DNA of 64,000 bases from Halalkalibacter hemicellulosilyticusJCM 9152 (GTDB taxonomy: Bacteria; Bacillota; Bacilli; Bacillales; Bacillaceae_D). A program made the position numbers and the translations under genes. A model generated the notes under the pieces. The model had not been told where the DNA came from and made no database searches. It saw only the letters and a program-made list of their open reading frames with translations. Shown here one piece after another: positions 28,975 through 38,254 of the stretch (positions are counted from its first letter, which is position 1; every line of letters begins with the position of its first letter). The stretch lies in the NCBI RefSeq assembly GCF_000513115.1, contig NZ_BAUU01000007.1, positions 93,911 through 157,910 of the forward strand, written 5' to 3'.

Positions 28975-29016
28975 GATGCAGTCAGGCTCGTTTGCTTGTC
29001 TGCATTTCGCCTTTTT
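28975..29016 (+). terminator. Probable terminator of the rhamnose operon
   Basis: ATGCAG (28976-28981) and CTGCAT (29000-29005), with partial pairing inside, followed by CTTTTT. This separates the rha genes from lutABC 190 bp downstream. Confidence 0.55.
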
Positions 29017-29204
29017 AACAAGGTATGAATGGAACGAAATGTATGAAGAGTGACGGCCGCTTAGTACGCACTTTACTGAACGCATCTCCTTGAAACGGCT
29101 AAGCATGATACTTAAAGAAAACCGCGTAGTGGTTGTCACGAGTAAACACGAATAACTAATATTTGTTAAAATAGAAATGATGTTAATAGAAATGAGGGAT
29201 GAGG

Positions 29205-29924
29205 ATGAAGGTTTCCTTATATATCACCTGTCTAGCAGATGTGTTTTATCCGAATGTAGGAAAGCATGTTGTTGAATTGTTAGAGCGAAATGGTTGTGAA
29301 GTCGATGTTCCTCAGCAACAAACATGTTGTGGGCAGCCTGCTTATAATAGTGGTTATCATAAAGAAACGAGCGAGGTTGCTAAACATACGATTCGTACGT
29401 TTGAGGAAGCCGATTATGTTGTGATTCCTTCAGGATCGTGTGGTGCGATGATACATGAATACCCACATTTATTTAATGAAGAACCAGAATGGAAAATGCG
29501 TGCTGAATCATTAGCAAAGAAGACGTTTGAATTTACTCAATTTATTGTAAACGTGTTAGGAATAGAGGATTTGGGTGCTGTTTTTCCTAAGAAGGTAACG
29601 TATCATACATCTTGCCATATGACACGACTATTAGGGGTGAAGGATACACCTATAAAATTGCTAAATCGTGTCAAAGGACTTGAATTTACGTCGTTACCTA
29701 ATAAAGAAACGTGCTGTGGCTTTGGTGGCACATTCTCTGTCAAAATGGTGCCAATCTCTGAACAAATGGTCAATGAAAAAATTGAACACATTGAAGAGAC
29801 AGATGCGGAAGTATTAGTAGGAGCGGATTGTGGTTGTTTAATGAACATTGGTGGAAGAATTAACCGTCAAGGTAAACCAATCAAAGTGATGCATATTGCA
29901 GAAGTACTAAATACTCGCTCGTAA
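29205..29924 (+). CDS. lutA: Lactate utilization protein A (CCG-domain subunit)
   Basis: 239 aa from the ATG at 29205, with GAGGG 6 nt upstream; an in-frame ATG at 29199 is too close to it. It has two cysteine-rich CCG motifs, [12 protein letters not shown] (about 43-54) and [13 protein letters not shown], plus [13 protein letters not shown]. LutA works with LutB and LutC in oxidising L-lactate to pyruvate on the membrane, probably passing electrons to the quinone pool. It is first of lutABC, which lies right after the rhamnose genes that produce lactate. Confidence 0.95.
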   Translation: MKVSLYITCLADVFYPNVGKHVVELLERNGCEVDVPQQQTCCGQPAYNSGYHKETSEVAKHTIRTFEEADYVVIPSGSCGAMIHEYPHLFNEEPEWKMRAESLAKKTFEFTQFIVNVLGIEDLGAVFPKKVTYHTSCHMTRLLGVKDTPIKLLNRVKGLEFTSLPNKETCCGFGGTFSVKMVPISEQMVNEKIEHIEETDAEVLVGADCGCLMNIGGRINRQGKPIKVMHIAEVLNTRS

Positions 29925-29938
29925 AGGAGGGGATTACA

Positions 29939-31366
29939 ATGGCCATGAAAATCAGCGACGACCCATTTTTTGAGCGTGTTGATAAAGGGATTAATAATGA
30001 CTTTATGCGCAAGGCGATGGTTTCTGCGCAAGATCGTTTAAAGGGTCGAAAATTAGCGGCACAAGAGGAGTTAGGGAACTGGGAGGACTGGCGTGAATTG
30101 TCTGAGGAAATCCGCCAGCATACACTTGAGCATTTGGATTATTATTTGGAACAGTTGGCAGATAATATTGTAAGTCGCGGTGGGAATGTTTTTTTTGCGG
30201 AGACAGCAGAAGATGCAAATGAGTATATATCAAATGTTGTAAAGGAAAAAGAGGCGAAAAAAATTATTAAATCGAAGTCGATGGTCACGGAAGAAATTAA
30301 TATGAATGAAGCACTTGAGAATCTCGGCTGTGAAGTGATTGAATCTGATTTAGGTGAATACATTTTGCAAATTGATGACCATGATCCACCTTCACATATC
30401 GTTGCACCTGCGCTTCATAAGAATAAAGAGCAAATTCGTGATACGTTTCATGAAAAGCTACAATATACGAAATCATCGAAGCCTGAAGAGTTAGCTTTAT
30501 TTGCCCGTGAGCAATTGAGACAAGATTTTATTCATGCTGACATTGGCATAACTGGCTGCAACTTTGCTGTGGCAGAATCAGGCGCGATTTCTCTTGTGAC
30601 AAATGAAGGAAATGCTAGACTTGCAACGACATTACCGAAAACACAAATTACGGTAATGGGTATGGAGCGAATTGTTCCAACGTGGGAAGAGCTAGACATT
30701 TTGGTTAGTATGCTTTGTCGAAGCGCTGTTGGACAAAAGCTGACAAGCTATATTACAGGTTTAACAGGTCCAAAAGAAGAGGGAGATGTAGATGGGCCAG
30801 AGGAATTCCACCTTGTCGTCGTTGATAATGGACGTTCGAATATATTAGGGACAGAATTTCAGTCTGTCTTACAATGTATCCGTTGTGCTGCTTGTATAAA
30901 CGTTTGCCCGATTTATCGTCATGTTGGAGGACATTCGTATGGTTCTATTTATCCTGGACCAATTGGAGCTGTTCTTTCACCATTATTAGGTGGTTACGAC
31001 GATTACAAAGAGTTGCCCTATGCATCGAGCTTGTGTGCTGCTTGTACGGAGGCTTGTCCTGTTAAAATTCCGCTTCATGATTTGTTAATCAAGCACCGTC
31101 GTAATTTTGTTGAAGAGCAAAACAAAGGAGGATTTGGTGAAAAACTTGCGATGAGAGGGTTCTCATTAGCAGCAAGTAACCCAGCGATTTTTAATTCAGC
31201 TACAAAAACAGCTCCTTTAATGATGAGTCCTTTTACAAAGGAAGGGAAGATTTCCAAAGGACCAGGACCGATAAAACCGTGGACCGATATACGTGATTTT
31301 CCTGAACCGAGTAAACAATCATTTAAGAAATGGTTTAAAGAGCGGAAGAAAGGAGGACACGAATAA
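29939..31366 (+). CDS. lutB: Lactate utilization protein B (iron-sulfur subunit)
   Basis: 475 aa. Two [4Fe-4S] ferredoxin motifs are visible, [12 protein letters not shown] (from residue 313) and [13 protein letters not shown], in the usual LutB spacing. The N-terminal half is the LUD domain ([22 protein letters not shown]). AAAGGAGGGG precedes the ATG, 14 nt after lutA. Its stop overlaps the lutC ATG. Confidence 0.96.
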   Translation: MAMKISDDPFFERVDKGINNDFMRKAMVSAQDRLKGRKLAAQEELGNWEDWRELSEEIRQHTLEHLDYYLEQLADNIVSRGGNVFFAETAEDANEYISNVVKEKEAKKIIKSKSMVTEEINMNEALENLGCEVIESDLGEYILQIDDHDPPSHIVAPALHKNKEQIRDTFHEKLQYTKSSKPEELALFAREQLRQDFIHADIGITGCNFAVAESGAISLVTNEGNARLATTLPKTQITVMGMERIVPTWEELDILVSMLCRSAVGQKLTSYITGLTGPKEEGDVDGPEEFHLVVVDNGRSNILGTEFQSVLQCIRCAACINVCPIYRHVGGHSYGSIYPGPIGAVLSPLLGGYDDYKELPYASSLCAACTEACPVKIPLHDLLIKHRRNFVEEQNKGGFGEKLAMRGFSLAASNPAIFNSATKTAPLMMSPFTKEGKISKGPGPIKPWTDIRDFPEPSKQSFKKWFKERKKGGHE

Positions 31367-32076
31367 TGGTTAAAGGCACTGTTCACCATAAAGAGCGCTT
31401 TTTAAACAATATTGCCAAAAGTCTTGGGAGAAATCGGATTCAACAGGAGGTAAATCGTCCGAAATGGCGTAAGCAGCCGCAGTATGATGTGTTCAAAGGA
31501 GAGAACCAGGATCAATTAGTTGAACGTTTAAAAGCTCACTGTGCACACATTCATACGGATGTGATTCAAATACAACAGCGACAATTAAACGAGAGTCTTA
31601 ATGGAATTATTAACGAATTACAAGGAGAATCAATCGTTTACTGGGATGATCCACGATTTGATGAATATGGTTTAACGGATTATTTGAATGATGCTACGTC
31701 TTCTGTGCATAGATGGGACCCTGAGCTTGGTCAAAAAAATGTTCAAATTGCTGAGCAAGCTCACATAGGGATTACATTTTCTGATATTACGCTAGCTGAA
31801 TCAGGAACGGTTGTATTATTAAGTGATCAAGGAAAAGGTCGATCTGTTAGCTTGTTACCGACGTATTATGTTGCGATTATTCCTAAAAGTACGATTGTAC
31901 CAAGAATGACACAAGCAACTGAATTGCTGCACAATATGCAACAAGAAAAGGGATATGTTCCGTCGTGTGTGAACTTTATTTCTGGACCTAGTAATAGTGC
32001 TGATATTGAGATGAACTTAGTCGTAGGTGTTCATGGCCCCATTCGTGCATATTACATTATTGTTGAAGATCGTTAA
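31366..32076 (+). CDS. lutC: Lactate utilization protein C (LUD domain)
   Basis: 236 aa. The LUD domain signature IGITFSDITLAESGTVVLLSD is present, and the C-terminus ends SGPSNSADIEMNLVVGVHGP. It overlaps the lutB stop by 1 nt (TAATG), so it is translationally coupled. LutC completes the LutABC lactate-oxidation complex; its exact chemical role is not settled. A strong terminator follows at once. Confidence 0.95.
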   Translation: MVKGTVHHKERFLNNIAKSLGRNRIQQEVNRPKWRKQPQYDVFKGENQDQLVERLKAHCAHIHTDVIQIQQRQLNESLNGIINELQGESIVYWDDPRFDEYGLTDYLNDATSSVHRWDPELGQKNVQIAEQAHIGITFSDITLAESGTVVLLSDQGKGRSVSLLPTYYVAIIPKSTIVPRMTQATELLHNMQQEKGYVPSCVNFISGPSNSADIEMNLVVGVHGPIRAYYIIVEDR

Positions 32077-32127
32077 AGGGCTGTCCCAAAAGGTGCTAAA
32101 CATACCTTATGGGACAGCCTTTTTTTA
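32076..32127 (+). terminator. Rho-independent terminator after lutC
   Basis: AGGCTGTCCCATAAGGT-type stem: GGCTGTCCCAAAAGGT pairs with ACCTTATGGGACAGCC and is followed by TTTTTTT. Confidence 0.9.
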
Positions 32128-32139
32128 AAAAGGATAAGA

Positions 32140-32318
32140 ATGTATAAATTTTGAGGAAGGAAATGTGAAAAAAACCGAAGAAGTTAGCGCGATCATTCAA
32201 AGAAGGACGTTGGCTTCGCTCGTTACGGGTTGTGCTGAAAGAATCCCACTTTCAGCCAGCACAACTGAACACGTTGTAACGGCTCTGCACAACGCAATTA
32301 AGAAAAGTCGCTAACGCG
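32140..32318. repeat. Dispersed non-coding repeat, partly shared with 38255-38405
   Basis: No gene. The part TGTAACGGCTCTG(C/T)..CAACGC followed by AAGAAAAG..GCTA.CGC recurs at 38350-38400. The IS1182 remnant starts inside it, after the CGCTAACGCG copy at 32309-32318. Confidence 0.5.
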
Positions 32319-32893
32319 TTTCAGCTTGTCGACAGTTTTTTTAATTAGTAGTCAGGGTGCGGCCCTCCCATCCCCTTCCGTTTTTTCTAGTGAAAAAAAG
32401 GGAATTTGCCTCCTTTAACAGAGACAGATGTCTGTTTTTTTCTATAATAAAATGGACAGGGGTGAATGGACAATGACGTCTAAAAAATTGGAATCGAGAT
32501 GGTCTGGATTGAAAAGCTAGTACCAGTATTCGGGCGATGCGCCAGGCGATCAAAGAGATTGAAACTAATGTGGGATATCGTTGTTTTTAGGTTTTAGTGT
32601 TTGGGTTTGAGGGGGAGATTCCTCGCTTTTCTACATTTGGATAGAATGACGCTCGCCGATTTAAGGATAGTGATGTCGTTGAACAGATCGTTTAGCGCAT
32701 TCTACGATACACAATGGACAAGGGTTTCGTGAATCGAGAGGTGGCATTTATAAATTCTACTCACGTTAAAGCAAATGCCAATAAGCGAAAGTTTGGCAAA
32801 AAGGTCGAGTGTCATCAACAAAAAAACAGACGAAATAACGTAGAAACGCCTTTGAGAATCATTTCTCAAAGGCGTTTTGTCTACAGTCTGAGA
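32319..32893 (+). mobile_element. Internally deleted IS1182-family element
   Basis: 575 bp, versus well over 1.5 kb for a complete IS1182 element. The ends are imperfect inverted repeats: TTTCAGCTTGTCGACAG on the left and, as complement, TCTCAGACTGTAGACAA on the right. Broken transposase pieces in several frames include IRAMRQAIKEIETNVGYR, RRFKDSDVVEQIV and VAFINSTHVKANANKRKFGK, all characteristic of IS1182 transposases. The subterminal palindrome at 32847-32881 (AACGCCTTTGAGAATCAT with its complement) lies near the right end. Ten-base direct repeats CGCTAACGCG flank it (32309-32318, 32894-32903). The transposase cannot be functional. Confidence 0.8.
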
Positions 32894-32954
32894 CGCTAAC
32901 GCGTTTTTCTTAAAGGAAATGACTAGAACGTTGTCGAATATACATATGAAGAAC

Positions 32955-32998
32955 AAGGGTACCAAAAAAGTTTCATTTGAAACTTTTTTGGTACCCTT
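32955..32998. repeat. Solo hairpin repeat, perfect 19-bp stem
   Basis: AAGGGTACCAAAAAAGTTT (32955-32973) is perfectly complementary to 32980-32998 around the loop CATTTG. AACAAG occurs on both sides (32952-32957 and 32999-33004). It lies 21 bp before the ABC ATPase start. Confidence 0.7.
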
Positions 32999-33019
32999 AA
33001 CAAGAAGGGGTAGGCATGT

Positions 33020-33808
33020 ATGTCAGAAACGATTGTTTCGTTAGAAAAAGTGAGTTGGAGACAAGAAAATCGTATGATTTTAAATGAAATCACATGGCTC
33101 GTTCAACGAAATCAACATTGGGTTATTCTAGGTTTAAATGGTTCTGGTAAAACGTCACTTTTAAACATGATTACAGGATACCTTTGGCCATCAAAAGGGA
33201 ACGTTTGTGTATTAGGTCACGAGTATGGAAAAGTAAATATTCCAGAATTGCGTAAATCAATTGGTTGGGTTAGCGCATCATTAGATCAGCAAGTAGCCAA
33301 TCGATTAGATGATGTATTAGATGTTGTTATTAGCGGAAAGTACGCTTCAATTGGGTTGTATGAAAAATCAACAATGGAAGATAAGTTAAGAGCAAGTGAC
33401 ATCGTTGAAACATTAGGAATTTCACATTTGAAGACTAGGTACTTTTATAAGCTATCTCAAGGGGAGAAGAGGCGTGTGTTAATCGGCAGAGCATTAATGG
33501 CAAACCCAGACATATTAATATTAGATGAGCCTTGCAATGGATTGGATTTATATGCAAAAGAACAGCTCCTTTCAATGCTTAAGCAATTTGCCAATGATAA
33601 AGGAGGTCCGACGATGATTTATGTCACACATCATATCGAAGAAATGATTTCAGCATTTACACATGTATTATTATTACGCGATGGAAAGGTTGTTGCAGCT
33701 GGAGAAAAACGTGACGTGCTAACTAAAGCAACGTTAACTGAAGCATACAACCTATCAGTAGATATAACGTGGAAGCATGATCGACCTTGGGTACACGTGA
33801 TCGATTAA
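33020..33808 (+). CDS. ylmA: Orphan ABC-type ATPase, YlmA/ModF-like
   Basis: 262 aa. Walker A is GLNGSGKT (38-45), the signature is LSQGEKRRVLIGRALM, Walker B is DILILDEP and the H-loop is YVTHHIEEM. It resembles B. subtilis YlmA, an ATPase without a partner permease gene and related to the molybdate-type ModF group. It may couple to an unlinked permease or act on a non-transport process. AGAAGGGG precedes the ATG. It lies just after an IS remnant and a hairpin repeat, so its promoter has probably been replaced or altered. Confidence 0.8.
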   Translation: MSETIVSLEKVSWRQENRMILNEITWLVQRNQHWVILGLNGSGKTSLLNMITGYLWPSKGNVCVLGHEYGKVNIPELRKSIGWVSASLDQQVANRLDDVLDVVISGKYASIGLYEKSTMEDKLRASDIVETLGISHLKTRYFYKLSQGEKRRVLIGRALMANPDILILDEPCNGLDLYAKEQLLSMLKQFANDKGGPTMIYVTHHIEEMISAFTHVLLLRDGKVVAAGEKRDVLTKATLTEAYNLSVDITWKHDRPWVHVID

Positions 33809-33880
33809 GCAAATTATTCGACCAACAATGAATCAATTAGTACAATAATAATATGAGTGAGAAGAAATGAGGAGATGAGA

Positions 33881-34198
33881 ATGTTTAATGATTCTTCGAT
33901 GGATTGGAAAGATCTAGATCAAGATGAGTTTCGTATTCTTGTATATAAAACGATTTATGATTTAGAAAGGCAAAATGCTAGTCGACTGTTGCCACAATTT
34001 TTGCGTAATGTATACGAGGAGTACCGAATGGTGGAAATGGCTAAGCAAATTGGTATATATCCTTCAAGCTCATCGGTGACGGTGATTGCAGCTGAGCAAC
34101 TAAAAATGCCTGTTGGTACGTATGAAGCTTTTTTGGATCAAGCGCATACGAGAATTGAATTATTGCTGCAAAAGGACAATGATGAACATGAACAATAA
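33881..34198 (+). CDS. Small helical protein of unknown function
   Basis: 105 aa from the ATG at 33881, with GAGGAG 6 nt upstream; earlier in-frame starts at 33857 and 33875 lack a site. The protein is soluble, acidic and probably all-helical: MDWKDLDQDEFRILVYKTIY, then LLPQFLRNVYEEYRMVEMAKQ. A middle segment (PSSSSVTVIAAEQLKMPVGTYEAFLDQ) looks like a small helix-turn-helix but no known fold is certain. I do not recognise the family. A good terminator follows. Confidence 0.65.
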   Translation: MFNDSSMDWKDLDQDEFRILVYKTIYDLERQNASRLLPQFLRNVYEEYRMVEMAKQIGIYPSSSSVTVIAAEQLKMPVGTYEAFLDQAHTRIELLLQKDNDEHEQ

Positions 34199-34210
34199 AA
34201 AAATGTCAAT

Positions 34211-34252
34211 GGTATGACCAAACGAATCGATGATTTGGTTATACCTTTTTTA
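34211..34252 (+). terminator. Rho-independent terminator
   Basis: GGTATGACCAAA pairs with TTTGGTTATACC and is followed by TTTTTT. Confidence 0.85.
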
Positions 34253-34383
34253 TATTATTTGAACGGACAAGTTGCTCGGAACTAATCAAGGGAAATAGAA
34301 GTGGATTCAAGAAATAGCGCTGAGTGCTTTTCTTACATAATTAACTCTATTTCGTCAATACTAATGCTAGAAAGGAGTTGATG

Positions 34384-34575
34384 ATGTTGGATAAAACAGA
34401 CAAGCAACGTGTAGAGGAAATGGCAACCAAATCATATCAACCAAGTTATTATAAAAGTGAAAATGAAACTGAAAAGGGCATAGCTGTCACTCATGAGCAA
34501 GTTTCAGATACATTAACAGAGGGTACGATTGAAAATAAGAATGAAGCAAAATTAATTAAAAAGAAGGATAAATAA
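34384..34575 (+). CDS. DUF4025 (YozQ-like) small protein
   Basis: 63 aa from the ATG at 34384 (AAAGGAG 6 nt upstream; TTG 34378 and ATG 34381 are alternatives). The motif MATKSYQPSYYKSENETEKG followed by IAVTHEQVSDTLTEGTI is that of DUF4025 proteins. The protein is hydrophilic and probably disordered; its function is unknown. It is 17 nt upstream of the YtxH-like gene and likely in the same operon. Confidence 0.65.
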   Translation: MLDKTDKQRVEEMATKSYQPSYYKSENETEKGIAVTHEQVSDTLTEGTIENKNEAKLIKKKDK

Positions 34576-34592
34576 CGAAGGGAGGATCTTAT

Positions 34593-34895
34593 ATGTTCCA
34601 AAAGCGTTCAAATAAAGGGTTAATTACGAGTTCGATCATTGGTGGTGTAGTAGGTGCTGCTAGTGTCATGATGTTTACAACTGATACGGGAAAGCAAGTT
34701 ATGAACAGAGCGAAAAAAGCGTATCCATCTTTGTCACGTACTTTATTAGAGCTTGGAGAGGAATGGAAAGAAGAAGTTGATGACATCATGAATCAATCAA
34801 AAAGTAATTCGAATCGTTCTGATGTGAATGAAAAAAGTGATATTGGCTCTTTAATCGAGCAAGTTGTGGAAAGAGATGAAAAAGCAAATGAATAG
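34593..34895 (+). CDS. YtxH-like small membrane-anchored protein
   Basis: 100 aa, ATG after GGGAGG. One glycine-rich membrane segment (ITSSIIGGVVGAASVMMFTT, about 9-28) is followed by the short TDTGKQVMNRAKKAY motif typical of YtxH/gas-vesicle-like stress proteins, then an acidic helical tail. YtxH-type genes are often induced by general stress. It is grouped with a DUF4025 gene and ends at a terminator. Confidence 0.65.
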   Translation: MFQKRSNKGLITSSIIGGVVGAASVMMFTTDTGKQVMNRAKKAYPSLSRTLLELGEEWKEEVDDIMNQSKSNSNRSDVNEKSDIGSLIEQVVERDEKANE

Positions 34896-34904
34896 AAGTG
34901 CTAT

Positions 34905-34941
34905 AAAGAGTGAGATCGATTACATTGATCTCACTTTATAT
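34905..34941 (+). terminator. Terminator after the YtxH-like gene
   Basis: AAAGAGTGAGATC and GATCTCACTTT form a stem around ATTACATT, followed by ATATATAT rather than a pure T-run. Confidence 0.65.
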
Positions 34942-35073
34942 ATATGACTGAATATGGCAATTTAACGAAAGGTAGGTTATCCATTTTTCCATCAAATGAT
35001 CTATGATAAAATGGGATGAACACGCTCAGATGGATTTGAGTGTATTGGAATGATGGTTAAGGTGGGAGTTATC

Positions 35074-36164
35074 GTGGAATTTCATTGGAATGCTTTCGTT
35101 AATTCGTTAAATCGAATTGAATGGTATGATATCGGGATTGCTTTATTTATTTTCTTAGTTTTTTTGCTTTTTCGTAAATTATTTACAAAGTATATTTTCA
35201 GGTTAATACTAGCGTTGCTAAAAAAGACGCCAACCGCGGTGTTTTCGAATTTGCTACTTTCATTTGAGCAGCCATTAAGAGTGTTTTGGGCGGTTTTAGG
35301 TACATATTTAGCGCTCGTCTATTTGCCTTTTAATATTACAACGATTGAATTCGTTGCACATGTTTATCGCTCGATTATCATTATCTTAGTTGGCTGGGGA
35401 TTATTTAATTACACGTCTTCACACTCTTTGTCCCTTATAAAAGCGATTAGCAAAATAGAAGATGATGAAGATAGTATGCTCATCCCGTTTATATCTAAGG
35501 TATTACAAGCAGGTGTCTTAGCACTAATTATCATCGTCGTTATTAGTGAGTGGGGCTTCGATATTAGTGGATTTATTGCAGGGCTCGGATTAGGAGGACT
35601 GGCCTTTGCATTAGCGGCTCAAGATACAGTTGGAAACTTTTTCGGTGGTGTCGTGATCATTACAGAGAAACCGTTTAAGAAAGGTGAATGGATTCAGACT
35701 CCGACCGTTGAAGGAATTGTTGAGGACATTACGTTTAGAAGTACACGTATTCGGACTTTTGCAGATTCTGTTATTACCGTTCCGAACTCAACATTAGCGA
35801 ATGAACCGATTACGAATTGGTCACAAATGGGGAAACGTCGGATTACCTTTAATTTAGGGGTTACATATTCTACTTCTAGAGAAAAGCTCGAACGTTGTGT
35901 AAAAAAATTGAGCAACTTTTATACGATCATGAAGAGGTTGATAAGGAATTAATTATTGTTCGCTTTAATGAATTTAGCGATTCTAGCTTAGATATTTATA
36001 TTTATTTTTTTACCAAATCAATCGTTTGGCTCGAATGGTTTGCCACGAAGGAAGACATCAACTTTAAAATAATGAGTATTTTGAAGGAGGAAGGGGTCTC
36101 AGTTGCTTTCCCCACACGAAGTATTTATATGGAAAAGCCGGATGACGTTCGTACGGAAGGATAG
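35074..36164 (+). pseudogene. Small-conductance mechanosensitive channel (MscS family), frameshifted
   Basis: The GTG at 35074 has AAGGTGGGAG just upstream; an ATG at 35053 is a weaker option. The first frame gives several membrane helices, the pore-lining glycine/alanine helix (FIAGLGLGGLAFALAAQDTVG) and the beta-domain (VEGIVEDITFRSTRIRTF, VPNSTLANEPITNWS). At 35901-35907 a run of seven A shifts the frame. With eight A the sequence reads ERCVKKIEQLLYDHEEVDKE and continues normally to 36164, giving 363 aa. The channel would release solutes on hypo-osmotic shock. Truncation would remove the cytoplasmic C-terminal part. Homopolymer loss could be a sequence error. Confidence 0.8.
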
Positions 36165-36304
36165 AGTTCACGTAAGAAAGTATGATGAGAGAGGTGGCTC
36201 TTATAGAAAGCATAAAATTCTAAAAAGTTTTATCAGGGACGTCTTCGGTGTCTCTCTTGTTACACGTTCCATTTCCAGAAATGCTCACTTCTTTGTCATC
36301 TATC

Positions 36305-36380
36305 CACTCCGTAAAAACGCCTTTGAGAATCATTTCTCAAAGGCGTTTTACGTTATTTCGTCTGTTACTAGTGGTAGACA
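36305..36380 (-). repeat. Detached IS1182-type end
   Basis: The palindrome AACGCCTTTGAGAATCAT with its complement (36314-36348) and the adjoining GACGAAATAACGTA (in complement) match the right end of the IS at 32815-32881. No transposase piece is recognisable here. Confidence 0.6.
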
Positions 36381-36524
36381 TTGATTTCATCTTCCCGTCC
36401 TCGACAATGTATAAGATATCACTTTGGAAATGAAATTATAGAAAAGGTAAGTGGATACCGTTAATGTTAAGTTCATTTCATAATTACAATGATTTAGTAA
36501 ATGCTAAAAGATGAATGAATGTGA

Positions 36525-36680
36525 GACCACTAACGAAAGTAAAAATCAACTTTTTCAATGCCCTTGATTTTTATTAGTGATGGTTTTTACTTGTTGCTCG
36601 CCTGATACCGGAAACCGACTCGTATGAAGTCTACTTAAGAACGTCGAAAAAAATAAAAACCAAACTTATTCAACGTCTTT
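36525..36680 (-). repeat. Three-hairpin repeat element, degenerate copy E
   Basis: Same order and orientation as copy D (56811-56991): a damaged first hairpin (ACTAACGAAAGT...CAACTTTTTCAATGC), TTGTTGCTCGCCTGATACCGG in the middle, and AAACCAAACTTATTCAACGTC at the end. About 35 bp between the central and last hairpins are lost. The rest of the 36165-36712 spacer holds no gene I can see. Confidence 0.6.
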
Positions 36681-36712
36681 GTGAATATTAGTCGTATAGG
36701 AGTCATGTCATC

Positions 36713-38215
36713 ATGAGAAATTTAACCGCTACGTATAAAATATCGATTGTTGTTGCTCTTGTTTTTGTGTTGTGGGGGGCTTTTTTTCCGAATCAATTAG
36801 AACGAATTATGAATGATGCGCAAGCTTTTTTTCTTCATGCTTTTGGTTGGTTTTACAATTTAACCGCTTCGTTTTTTTTAATTTTTGCTCTTGCATTAAT
36901 TTTTAGTCGATACGGTAAAATCAAGTTAGGAAAAGATACTGATAAGCCTGAGTTTAGTCGACCTACATGGTTTGCGATGTTATTTAGTGCGGGTATGGGG
37001 ATTGGTTTATTATTTTATGGTGTTTCCGAGCCGATTTCTCACTTTGCAGCACCACCAATGGGTGAAGGAGGAACACAAGATGCTGCACTATTAAGTTTAA
37101 GGTATACGTATTTGCATTGGGGCTTTCATGCGTGGGCTATTTATGCAGTTGTTGCTCTGTCTTTAGCTTTTTTTAAGTTTCGTAAGGATGCGCCTGGATT
37201 AATGAGTGCGACGTTAAGACCTGTTTTTGGAAATCACGTGAGGGGACCGCTTGGGTATACAGTAGATATATTTGCTGTATTTGCGACCTTGTTTGGAGTA
37301 TGTGCATCTTTAGGGCTAGGGGCGCAACAGATTAATGCTGGACTTAATTATTTAATGGACATTCCTGTTTCGTTTACGATTCAACTAATTATTATTGGAG
37401 TTATTACCGTGTTATTTATTATTTCTGCTAGTACAGGTATTAAAAAAGGAATTCGCTATTTAAGTAATACGAACATGGTGCTTGCTGTTTTGTTATTAAT
37501 GATCATGGTTATTGTTGGACCTACCTTGTTTTTGCTAAATTTATTTACCCATACTTTAGGTGAGTATGTGCAATATTTACCGCAAATGGGTTTACGTCTC
37601 TCACCTTTCAATGAGGAACGAGCAGCGTGGACTCAAGGATGGACTATTTTTTATTGGGCTTGGTGGATTTCGTGGTCTCCTTTTGTAGGGATGTTTATCG
37701 CGCGTGTATCAAGAGGGCGTACCGTACGTGAGTTTACGATTGCAGTCCTAATTGTACCGACACTTGTATGTGCATTTTGGTTTGCCATGTTTGGAGGTAC
37801 GGGTATTTACTTGGACTTAATTGAGGGTTTTGATGTGTCAAGTAAAAGCTTGGAGACGGCTTTATTCTTTGTATATGAACAGCTGCCAGGCGGGGGATTA
37901 CTTTCCATCGTAACGGTGCTTTTAATTACGACTTTCTTTATTACATCCGCAGACTCTGCGACATTTGTTTTAGGTATGCAAACAACAGACGGGCAAATTG
38001 AGCCACCGACTTTTATCAAAATTTCGTGGGGGATTATTTTAGCCGCTTCTGCTGTCGTTCTTATGGCTACTGGAGGATTAAATGCCCTTCAAACAGCAAT
38101 CATTGTAAGCGCCTTTCCACTCACGATTATTTTGTTAATTATGAGTGTTGGTATGCTACGTGCCTTCAGGTTGGAAGTAGAACCGAAACGTAAAAAAACC
38201 AAGCACAAACATTAA
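36713..38215 (+). CDS. BCCT-family betaine/carnitine/choline transporter
   Basis: 500 aa with 12 membrane helices. Family motifs: SAGMGIGLLFYGVSEPISHF in helix 3 and the tryptophan-rich FYWAWWISWSPFVGMF with RVSRGRTVREF after it. The GMGIG form is typical of Na+-coupled betaine carriers (BetP/OpuD), unlike the GMGID of H+ or antiport types. It would import glycine betaine or a related osmoprotectant under salt stress, fitting the MscS-type gene next door. The tail is very basic (PKRKKTKHKH), as in osmosensing members. The exact substrate is not predictable. Confidence 0.93.
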   Translation: MRNLTATYKISIVVALVFVLWGAFFPNQLERIMNDAQAFFLHAFGWFYNLTASFFLIFALALIFSRYGKIKLGKDTDKPEFSRPTWFAMLFSAGMGIGLLFYGVSEPISHFAAPPMGEGGTQDAALLSLRYTYLHWGFHAWAIYAVVALSLAFFKFRKDAPGLMSATLRPVFGNHVRGPLGYTVDIFAVFATLFGVCASLGLGAQQINAGLNYLMDIPVSFTIQLIIIGVITVLFIISASTGIKKGIRYLSNTNMVLAVLLLMIMVIVGPTLFLLNLFTHTLGEYVQYLPQMGLRLSPFNEERAAWTQGWTIFYWAWWISWSPFVGMFIARVSRGRTVREFTIAVLIVPTLVCAFWFAMFGGTGIYLDLIEGFDVSSKSLETALFFVYEQLPGGGLLSIVTVLLITTFFITSADSATFVLGMQTTDGQIEPPTFIKISWGIILAASAVVLMATGGLNALQTAIIVSAFPLTIILLIMSVGMLRAFRLEVEPKRKKTKHKH

Positions 38216-38254
38216 TTACATTGTGAGAGACTATAAATGTGAATACGAACAAAT

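Noticed and set aside
28970..29198. A LutR-type operator or small gene before lutA
   Set aside because: I could not find a convincing operator or a frame with a ribosome site; only the rha terminator is visible.
32341..32553. 70-aa minus-strand frame inside the IS remnant
   Set aside because: It is antisense to decayed transposase sequence; the sense pieces match IS1182 proteins.
35050..35952. Accepting the 300-aa MscS frame as a complete short channel
   Set aside because: The missing C-terminal part is present intact in the next frame and one added A restores it.
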